Notes under the pieces: generated by a model
What the model was told of the DNA's origin: nothing
Seen by the model: the letters and a program-made list of their open reading frames with translations, nothing else
Database searches by the model: none
Part shown: in pieces, positions 8,186 to 12,876 of the stretch
How the letters are laid out: each line of letters opens with the position of its first letter
How positions within the stretch are numbered: position 1 is the stretch's first letter
Source of the DNA: DAIDJM01 sp964250215
Lineage (GTDB): Bacteria > Pseudomonadota > Alphaproteobacteria > Acetobacterales > Acetobacteraceae
Length of the DNA stretch: 12,876 nucleotides
Assembly (NCBI GenBank): GCA_964250215.1
Contig: CAXUEX010000080.1
Location: 1 to 12,876 of the forward strand
Reading direction: 5' to 3'
Position numbers and translations under genes: made by a program

Positions 8186-8992
8186 CTACCGGTTTGCGGA
8201 GCCGGGTTCCGACAGGCCGCGGTGCATGGCGGCGCCGCCCTGGTCGGAACGCCATTCGCCGGCGGCGGCCATCAGCTTGTTCTTCATGCCGGCCACCACT
8301 TTGTCGCGACCCTCGTGCAGCGCGGCGAAGCCGGTGCGGGCGACCATGGCAGGGTCGTCCTTGCTGCCGGCGCCAGCCTTCGTGTCGTCCATCTCGGCGC
8401 GATGGAAGAAATTGGTATCGGTTACGCCGGGCATCAGCACGGTGACGGTGATGCCGGTATCCTGGAGCTCGTTGTGCAGTGCGCCGCCGAAGGAGCGGAG
8501 GAAAACTTTCGTGGCGCCGTAAACGGCTTCGAACGGCGCCGGTGTGGTGGAAGCGATCGATGAGGTGAGCAGGATCTTTCCCGCGTTGCGGGCGTGCATG
8601 TCGCGCAGAACGAGTTTTGTGAGGTGCACAGCGCCAGTGACGTTCACCGCGATCATTTCCATCTCGCGCGCGAGATCGGTTTCCACGAAGGGGCCATCGA
8701 GGCCGATGCCAGCGTTGACACAGAGCGCTTCGATGGGGCGGCCCTTGCCGCTGACTTCGCGATAAAGCGTTTCGACGCCTTGCGATGTCGCGAGATTGGC
8801 GCTGACCGTTTGGATGCGGGACGCATCGCCGCCGTTGCGCAGTTCCTGGCTGGCGCGCTGCAACCCCGCCTCGTCCTCGGCGGCGATGGCGATGTCGTAG
8901 CCGTGGGCTAGGAATTCGCGGGCCAGGGCGAGCCCGATGCCACTGGAACCGCCGGTGATGACAGCAAAGGGTTTTTCCGTGGTGGCGGACAT
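8186..8992 (-). CDS. Classical short-chain dehydrogenase/reductase (SDR)
   Basis: NAD(P)-dependent oxidoreductase of 268 residues; substrate unknown. The Rossmann glycine motif TGGSSGIG is at 13-20, NAG at 93-95, Asn118 in NVTG, and the catalytic Ser145, Tyr158 and Lys162 (YGATK) have the exact classical spacing. PGVTDTNF after strand 6 is typical of the family. The ATG at 8992 is set by a strong GGGAGG 4 nt upstream (9002-8997); longer readings to 9067 add a non-conserved tail and lack such a site. It converges on recJ and diverges from the CHRD gene 107 nt away, which gives no clue to substrate. Confidence 0.92.
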   Translation of the reverse strand: MSATTEKPFAVITGGSSGIGLALAREFLAHGYDIAIAAEDEAGLQRASQELRNGGDASRIQTVSANLATSQGVETLYREVSGKGRPIEALCVNAGIGLDGPFVETDLAREMEMIAVNVTGAVHLTKLVLRDMHARNAGKILLTSSIASTTPAPFEAVYGATKVFLRSFGGALHNELQDTGITVTVLMPGVTDTNFFHRAEMDDTKAGAGSKDDPAMVARTGFAALHEGRDKVVAGMKNKLMAAAGEWRSDQGGAAMHRGLSEPGSANR

Positions 8993-9099
8993 GATACCTC
9001 CCGGGATTGCCGGGGCGTAACGCGCTGGGCGGGTGCTGTTGCCGCTTGCGGTCGGAAGAACGCGCAACTGTGATGGATGAGCGGAAAGGGAGGATTGCG
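8993..9099. promoter_or_regulatory. Divergent intergenic region SDR / CHRD protein
   Basis: 107 nt between two divergent start codons, with a strong Shine-Dalgarno at each end (GGGAGG at 9002-8997 for the SDR, AGGGAGG at 9087-9093 for the CHRD gene). Promoters for both must be here. I see no convincing -35/-10 pair and only a poor match to the GGAAC/CGTT general-stress pattern. Confidence 0.4.
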
Positions 9100-9528
9100 A
9101 TGCGTTATGGCATTATCGGGACGGCGCTGTTTGCGCTGTCGATTGCCGGGCCGGCGGCGGCGGGCACGGAGGTGTTCCACGCCGTGCTCTCGGGCGCGAG
9201 CGAGGTGCCGCCGCATGACGGCGGTGGCACTGGCGAGGTGAAGGCGACGCTGGATACCGTGACGCGCGAGCTGAGCTACAGCGTGACGTTTGCCGGGCTG
9301 AGCGGTCCCGCGACCATGGCGCATATTCATGGACCGGCCATGCCGGGCGCCAACGCTGGCGTGATGGTGGTGCTGGGTGGGGCGAACCCGACCAGCCCGA
9401 TTGCGGGCAAGGCGACGCTGACGATGGCGCAAATGGCCGATCTGGAGGCGGGGCGGACGTATGTGAACGTGCATACGGCGAAGAACCCGAAAGGCGAGAT
9501 ACGCGGCCAGTTGGCGCAGGCACCCTAA
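9100..9528 (+). CDS. Small secreted CHRD-domain protein
   Basis: A 142-residue protein with a cleavable signal peptide: positive residue at position 2, hydrophobic stretch to about residue 17, and GPAAA before a likely cut after Ala21. The mature ~121 residues are essentially one CHRD domain: SEVPP at 34-38, AHIHGPA at 74-80, and VNVHTAKNPKGEIRGQL at 122-138, the usual ending of the family. CHRD domains were named from chordin and occur in many bacterial exported proteins; their biochemical role is not settled. The start is firm, because AGGGAGG lies 6 nt before the ATG; reading back to 9007 would add a non-signal-like tail. It ends 7 nt from the convergent phosphatase gene. Confidence 0.9.
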   Translation: MRYGIIGTALFALSIAGPAAAGTEVFHAVLSGASEVPPHDGGGTGEVKATLDTVTRELSYSVTFAGLSGPATMAHIHGPAMPGANAGVMVVLGGANPTSPIAGKATLTMAQMADLEAGRTYVNVHTAKNPKGEIRGQLAQAP

Positions 9529-9535
9529 TACGGTT

Positions 9536-10093
9536 CTATTCTGCCATCGTAACTTCTCGGCCACGGCCGCCATCGCGCATGGCGGTGGCGAGTTCGGGGC
9601 GGCGGGCGATCTGGCGGCGGTAGAGCATGGCAGCCGCGGCGATGAGCGTGCCGCCGCTTCCGAGCTGGGCGTCGGCGAATTCCACCATGCGCAGATTGGG
9701 CCAGGCTTGCTGGCGAATTTCCGCGAGCATCTGCGCCAATAGTTCAGCTGTGGCTCCCGGCTGTGCCTGCGCAAGAATGGCCAGGGTGGCGGCCGTGGAG
9801 CGCGAGATGCCGGCGTGGCAGTGCACGAGCAGACTGGCGGCAGGCTCGGCCTGCAGCGCCTGACCCAATGCGAGAATTTGCGCCACGTGTGCGGGCTCCG
9901 GCGGGGTGAGGCCTGGCTGCGGCTCGATGATATCGTGGAAGCGCAGTTCCAGCCGCGCGTGTTCGCCGAATGCGCCGAAGGCGTCGGGGACCGGCCACTC
10001 GGGGTCGAGTATCGAGAGCACGTGCGTGATGCCGACGGCGGCATGGCCGGGCAGTTCCGTGAGGCCGCAAATGGTGGCACGAAATGTGGGCAA
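9536..10093 (-). CDS. Cysteine-dependent protein (tyrosine) phosphatase family protein
   Basis: Predicted phosphatase of 185 residues with the CX5R signature HCHAGISRST: nucleophile Cys92 and phosphate-binding Arg98. Asp54 in RFHDIIEP is the likely general acid, at a spacing seen in dual-specificity-type enzymes. The N-terminal ICGLTEL and THVLSILDP segments match small PTP-like proteins of alphaproteobacteria as I remember them. I chose a TTG start at 10093 because GGAG (complement of 10101-10104) lies 7 nt upstream and the product then begins MPTFRATICGL; a longer reading from TTG 10192 would run through the AT-rich repeat and the cbbY tail. An ATG at 10106 is in another frame. It lies 40 nt after cbbY on the same strand, so co-transcription is possible. 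The physiological substrate is unknown. Confidence 0.82.
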   Translation of the reverse strand: MPTFRATICGLTELPGHAAVGITHVLSILDPEWPVPDAFGAFGEHARLELRFHDIIEPQPGLTPPEPAHVAQILALGQALQAEPAASLLVHCHAGISRSTAATLAILAQAQPGATAELLAQMLAEIRQQAWPNLRMVEFADAQLGSGGTLIAAAAMLYRRQIARRPELATAMRDGGRGREVTMAE

Positions 10094-10100
10094 GGCGCGG

Positions 10101-10104
10101 CTCC
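10101..10104 (-). promoter_or_regulatory. Ribosome binding site deciding the TTG start of the phosphatase
   Basis: On the minus strand this reads GGAG, 7 nt before the TTG at 10093. It is the only well-placed site near the conserved N-terminus, and no in-frame ATG or GTG is available there. Confidence 0.5.
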
Positions 10105-10106
10105 AT

Positions 10107-10160
10107 CGAAAGAAAGTTCTTTGCTTCTTTCTTTCAAGAAAGAAGTTCTTGCTTCCTTGT
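10107..10160. repeat. AT-rich GAAAG/CTTTC palindromic and direct repeat
   Basis: A sharp composition break in GC-rich DNA, made almost wholly of GAA/AAG and CTT/TTC runs. CTTCTTTCTT (10124-10133) and AAGAAAGAAG (10136-10145) form a perfect 10-bp inverted repeat with a 2-nt centre. Imperfect direct copies of AAAGTTCTTTGCTTC (starting near 10113) and AAGTTCTTGCTTC (starting near 10143) flank or overlap it. The cbbY stop codon (TGA, complement of 10134-10136) lies at the centre of the palindrome. I recall similar AAGAAGCAAAGAA-type intergenic elements in Acetobacteraceae genomes, so this may be a dispersed repeat. It could also act as a weak hairpin or leader for the downstream phosphatase gene. 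No clean T-tract follows it. Confidence 0.7.
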
Positions 10161-10850
10161 TGTGTTTTCAAACCAGTTCCGGATATCGGCAAGCCTGGTT
10201 GCCGCCAGATCGTCCACGGTTGCGACGGCGCCAGGGAACGGGCCCGCGCCGCCGTAGAAGCTGCGCGTCATCAGGCAAGCGAGGCCCGCGGCTTGCGCGC
10301 TTTTCAGGCCGTTCAGCGTATCCTCGATGGCCAGGCAGTTCTCGGCCGGCAATTCGAGCCGCTGCAACGCCGCGAGATAGATGTCGGGCGCGGGTTTCTT
10401 GCGCGGCACTTCGTCGCCGGCGGCGATGACGTCGAATGCCGGCAGCGGGCTGGCGGCGGCGAGCAGCGCGTCGATATTCGGCCGGCTGGTGGTGGTGGCG
10501 ATGGCGAGTTTCAGGCCTTCGCCGTGCGCTTCCCGCAGCAATTCGGCGACACCGGGGCGGAGGGCCACCGTGTGGGCGAGGGTGGCGGTGTAGCGCGCGG
10601 TTTTGTCGCGATGCAGGGCGGCGATCGCTTCGGCATCGAGCGCCGGGGTGCCGCCATGCGCTTCGATATAATGCCGCATGCGTTCTTTGCCGCCGGTCAC
10701 TTCCAGCAGGCGCGCGTAGAGTTCCCGGTCCCAGTTCCAGGCGAGGCCCGCGGCGGCGAATGCCTGGTTGAAGCACTCGCGGTGCAGTTCCTCGGTCTCC
10801 GCGAGCGTGCCATCGACGTCGAAGATCAGCGCGGCTAAGGTGGCGGTCAT
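10134..10850 (-). CDS. cbbY: HAD-superfamily phosphatase, CbbY type
   Basis: Sugar-phosphate phosphatase of 238 residues. HAD motif I is FDVDGT with Asp11 and Asp13, followed by AETEELH, characteristic of CbbY; the cap domain contains TGGKERMRHYIEAHGG (52-67); motif II is ATTTS around 118-122; motif III has Lys151/Lys152 (RKKPAPD); motif IV is IEDTLNG with Glu176 and Asp177. CbbY of Rhodobacter, which I recall as closely similar, degrades xylulose-1,5-bisphosphate, an inhibitor of Rubisco. No Rubisco or phosphoribulokinase gene is in the window, so the substrate here is inferred. A GGAG lies 10 nt before the ATG. The last ~8 codons (about NTTRKQELLS) run into the AT-rich repeat and are probably not conserved. 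It is divergent from the catalase gene. Confidence 0.88.
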   Translation of the reverse strand: MTATLAALIFDVDGTLAETEELHRECFNQAFAAAGLAWNWDRELYARLLEVTGGKERMRHYIEAHGGTPALDAEAIAALHRDKTARYTATLAHTVALRPGVAELLREAHGEGLKLAIATTTSRPNIDALLAAASPLPAFDVIAAGDEVPRKKPAPDIYLAALQRLELPAENCLAIEDTLNGLKSAQAAGLACLMTRSFYGGAGPFPGAVATVDDLAATRLADIRNWFENTTRKQELLS

Positions 10851-10932
10851 CGGGGCTGGTCTCCAGAACGTGGATTAATTCGGCGCGCGGCGGATGTGCC
10901 GGTGCACGGAGCGGCTGTCCAGGGAGCGTGGC
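10851..10932. promoter_or_regulatory. Divergent intergenic region cbbY / catalase
   Basis: 82 nt between divergent starts, so both promoters should fall here. It has one AT-rich spot (GGATTAATTC, 10872-10881) that could be part of a -10 element, but I find no matching -35 and no clear OxyR-like operator. AGGGAG at 10921-10926, 6 nt before the ATG at 10933, is the catalase ribosome binding site. Confidence 0.4.
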
Positions 10933-12255
10933 ATGACGGACGGGTCCATGCTGACGAGGGAAGAGGGGCTGGCGAAGGCGGCGGAGGGTCGGCCAGCCGA
11001 GCGGGTGGTGCACGCGAAAGGCTGCGGCGCATTCGGCCGGCTGACGATCACGCACGACGTTTCGCGCTTCACACGGGCGAAGATTTTCGCTGGTATCGGG
11101 CGCGAAACGGAGATGCTGGCGCGGTTCTCGACCGGGGCCGGTGAGACGGGGACGGCGGCCGAGCGCGATGTGCGCGGCTTTGCGCTGAAATTCTACACCG
11201 AAGAAGGCAACTGGGACCTGGTGGGCAACAACACGCCCGTGTTCTTCGTGCGCGACCCGCTGAAATTTCCGGAGTTCCTGCAATCCCAGGCGCGCGACCC
11301 GGTGACGCATCTGCGCCGGCCTGAAGCGATGTGGGATTTCTGGAGCCGGTCGCCGGAGAGCCTGCAGCAACTGACGATCCTGTTCAGCCATCGCGGCGCG
11401 CCATACAGCCCGCGCTTCATGAACGGCTACGGCGGCCACACATTCAGCTTCTGGAACGAAAGCGGCGAGCGCTTCTGGGTGAAGTTCCATTGCAAGACGC
11501 TGCAGGGGCATCGGCCGCTGGTGTGCGACGAGAGCGATGGGCGCGCGGCCGATCCGCACGGCACGTATCAGCGGGATCTGGCCGACGCGATCTCGCGCGG
11601 TGAATTTCCGAAATGGCGTCTGTGCGTGCAGATCATGCCGGAGGCGGATGCGCGGCGTTCGCCGTATCCTGCGTTCGACGTGACGCGGGTTTGGCCGCAG
11701 GCGGCTTATCCGCTGCACGAGGTGGGTATTCTGGAACTGAACCGGAACCCGGCCAGTGCGTTCGCGCAGATCGAGCGGGCGGCGTTCAGCCCTTCCAATG
11801 TGGTGCCGGGCATCGGGTTCAGCCCGGACAAGATGTTGCAGGCGCGCATCTTCGCCTATGCCGACGCGCATCGCCGCCGGCTGGGCGCGGATTACGAGGC
11901 GCTGCCGGTGAATGCGCCGCGCCTGAAGGCGCACGGGTATGCCGGGGATGCGATGCGGCCGCATGGCGTGCACGCGCCGGCGCATGCGGCACCTTCGCCG
12001 GGGGCCGGCTCGGCATTGCCGCGTGTGGACGATCATGAGGCGGATGACGACTTTGCCCAGGCGCGGGCGTTGTTCCGTGGGTTCGATACGTCGCAGCGGG
12101 CGTTGCTTTTCGGGAACGTCGCCGCATCGATGCAGGGTGTACCGCCTGGGATCGTGGCGCGGCAGGTGGCGTTGTTCGGCCGCGTGGATGCCGACTATGC
12201 CGCCGGCGTAGAGGCCGGAATGGGCGTGCAGAATGCAGGCTTCAAGGCGGCTTGA
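10933..12255 (+). CDS. Heme catalase (monofunctional), short N-terminus
   Basis: Breaks hydrogen peroxide down to water and oxygen. The 440-residue product has the whole catalase core: distal His27 in RVVHAKG, THDVSRFTRAKIF at 40-52, distal Asn100 in LVGNNTPVFFVRD, LFSHRGAPYSPRFMNGYGGHTF around 150-170, and the proximal heme ligand Tyr309 with Arg305 in ARIFAYADAHRRRLG. His-to-Asn spacing equals that of Proteus and human catalases. The start is set by AGGGAG 6 nt upstream; a longer reading from 10894 adds nothing catalase-like. About 27 N-terminal residues found in compact catalases (the GP-rich arm and the DRERIPE-type segment) are missing, with no room for them before cbbY. A C-terminal helical region (about 370-440) is present. 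No clade assignment is safe from this alone. It overlaps the next convergent gene by 14 bp. Confidence 0.93.
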   Translation: MTDGSMLTREEGLAKAAEGRPAERVVHAKGCGAFGRLTITHDVSRFTRAKIFAGIGRETEMLARFSTGAGETGTAAERDVRGFALKFYTEEGNWDLVGNNTPVFFVRDPLKFPEFLQSQARDPVTHLRRPEAMWDFWSRSPESLQQLTILFSHRGAPYSPRFMNGYGGHTFSFWNESGERFWVKFHCKTLQGHRPLVCDESDGRAADPHGTYQRDLADAISRGEFPKWRLCVQIMPEADARRSPYPAFDVTRVWPQAAYPLHEVGILELNRNPASAFAQIERAAFSPSNVVPGIGFSPDKMLQARIFAYADAHRRRLGADYEALPVNAPRLKAHGYAGDAMRPHGVHAPAHAAPSPGAGSALPRVDDHEADDDFAQARALFRGFDTSQRALLFGNVAASMQGVPPGIVARQVALFGRVDADYAAGVEAGMGVQNAGFKAA

Positions 12256-12529
12256 TGCTGTTTGCGGCGGCCTGGCTGCGGCCGGGCACACCGTGCAGGC
12301 GGTAGGCATCGAGCTGACGAGCGTTCGGGATTGTGTTCGTCACGCGCCCGGCGGCATCGTGGAATTCCAGCACGAGCAGGTTCAGTTGCGGATCGATTCG
12401 TGGATTCGGGTTGGCCAGCCAAGCGGTGGCCGGCACGGCGGAAGCTGGCGGGGTGGCGATGCTGGCGCTGGTGGAGGCTCGCTCGGGCCGCAGCAGCGCG
12501 GCGTTCGAGAGGGTAGCGGCTTGCGGCAC
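12242..12529 (-). CDS. Small protein with FlaG-like C-terminal motif
   Basis: A 95-residue protein, tentative. Residues 1-45 are Ala/Ser/Pro-rich and probably disordered. The second half has NPNPRIDPQLNLLVLEFHD, then AAGRVTNTIPNARQLDAYR: strand, Asp, turn, Val, then an I-P-x4-L pattern like the end of FlaG-family flagellar proteins. Codon third positions in this frame are strongly G/C, which supports coding. Start choice is uncertain: the GTG at 12529 has AGGA/GAGG upstream, and the frame stays open to an ATG at 12637 that would overlap the preceding gene. That preceding gene ends 40 nt before it on the same strand. Its tail overlaps the catalase tail by 14 bp. It could be an unrelated hypothetical protein. 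Confidence 0.55.
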   Translation of the reverse strand: MPQAATLSNAALLRPERASTSASIATPPASAVPATAWLANPNPRIDPQLNLLVLEFHDAAGRVTNTIPNARQLDAYRLHGVPGRSQAAANSIKPP

Positions 12530-12569
12530 GGTCCTCGATCCTGACAGGCGCGGCGATGTCGCGCGTGTA

Positions 12570-12876
12570 TCAATTTGCGCGACCGGGGTTGAGAAATAGT
12601 GAATCGCGCACGGTCGCGTCCGGCAGCGCTCCGACATGGCTCGCCGCTATCCATTCCGCCAGGGCCATCCTGGCCTGCGGGGAAGCTTGCAGACCGGCGA
12701 GCAGCGCCGGCGCGGCTTGCGGGCCGTGCAGTTGCAGCCCGCTGGCCGCCGCTTCGTCGGACACCTCGCTGCTGCCTTGCGCGGAGCGTGCGGCGCGGCG
12801 CCAGCGGGCGAGGTTCGCCGCTGGGCAGAGCGGCGGCAACGCGAGCACGGCGCGCATTTGCGCCGCGAGCACGGCG
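12570..12876 (-). CDS. Unrecognised protein, C-terminal part only
   Basis: A frame open from the right edge of the window to a TGA at 12570-12572, giving about 101 residues of a protein whose start lies outside. It is Ala/Leu-rich, likely helical, with MALAEWIAASHVGALP near the middle and an end at FLNPGRAN. Strong G/C at third codon positions argues that it is a real gene. At the edge a 12-bp direct repeat (12841-12852 and 12865-12876) gives AVLA twice with an 8-residue period. I do not recognise the family. If the small downstream gene really is FlaG-like, this could be part of a flagellar locus, but nothing in the residues shows that. Confidence 0.55.
   Translation of the reverse strand, partial: AVLAAQMRAVLALPPLCPAANLARWRRAARSAQGSSEVSDEAAASGLQLHGPQAAPALLAGLQASPQARMALAEWIAASHVGALPDATVRDSLFLNPGRAN

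Noticed and set aside
8993..9099. Possible EcfG general-stress promoter (GGAAC/CGTT) for the SDR gene
   Set aside because: The best match is GCAAC, 15 nt, CGTT: one mismatch and short spacing, not better than chance in this composition.
9744..10106. ATG-initiated minus-strand frame overlapping the phosphatase
   Set aside because: Its product lacks the CX5R motif and conserved phosphatase segments, which are in the frame beginning at TTG 10093.
10168..12309. Long minus-strand open frame opposite the catalase gene and part of cbbY
   Set aside because: Catalase on the plus strand is unmistakable, and the right frame for cbbY on the minus strand is a different one; composition is shadow-like.
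12233..12544. Plus-strand open frame at the right end
   Set aside because: Gly/Arg-rich shadow of the minus-strand small gene, which has better codon-position bias and a recognisable motif.
1..12876. CRISPR arrays, tRNA/rRNA genes, insertion sequences, phage or defence genes
   Set aside because: No regularly spaced repeats, transposase-like proteins, tRNA-like folds or defence domains were recognised by eye; a tRNA or covariance-model scan was not possible here.

Overview
The window is about 12.9 kb of compact, very GC-rich bacterial DNA with strong G/C preference at third codon positions. Protein content (class I PHA synthase, AlaC-type aminotransferase next to homoserine dehydrogenase, GlpX and RecJ, a CbbY-type phosphatase, a WW-HNLEGG/RPPPPGA lipoprotein) suggests an alphaproteobacterium, most likely Acetobacteraceae/Rhodospirillales. 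That placement is inferred from remembered protein families and gene order, not from a marker gene. I recognise no rRNA, tRNA, insertion sequence, prophage, CRISPR array or defence cassette.

Layout. Positions 17-1816 (minus) hold the polyhydroxyalkanoate synthase gene phaC. Divergent from it, 1924-8142 (plus) is a tight five-gene run: an OmpA-like lipoprotein, an AlaC/DapL-like aminotransferase, homoserine dehydrogenase, class II fructose-1,6-bisphosphatase and the RecJ exonuclease. Gaps are 5-19 nt or the genes overlap, so one transcript is likely. An 8-bp inverted repeat at 8154-8181 separates recJ from the convergent short-chain dehydrogenase gene (8186-8992, minus). A small secreted CHRD-domain protein (9100-9528, plus) diverges from it.

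A cysteine phosphatase (9536-10093, minus) and a CbbY-type HAD phosphatase (10134-10850, minus) follow. Between them is a strikingly AT-rich purine/pyrimidine-tract repeat (about 10107-10160) whose palindrome centre contains the HAD stop codon. A catalase gene (10933-12255, plus) diverges from the HAD gene; all heme-site residues are present, but the N-terminus is unusually short. The right end has two minus-strand genes: a small protein with a FlaG-like C-terminal motif, whose end overlaps the catalase end by 14 bp, and the C-terminal part of an unrecognised protein that runs off the window.

Functionally this is mostly core carbon and amino-acid metabolism (PHA storage, pyruvate/glutamate transamination, threonine/methionine branch, gluconeogenesis or Calvin-cycle phosphatases), plus DNA repair and peroxide defence. 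I see no convincing new multi-gene system. The points most worth a second look are the AT-rich repeat, the short catalase, the OmpA-like lipoprotein heading a metabolic operon, and the small FlaG-like gene.
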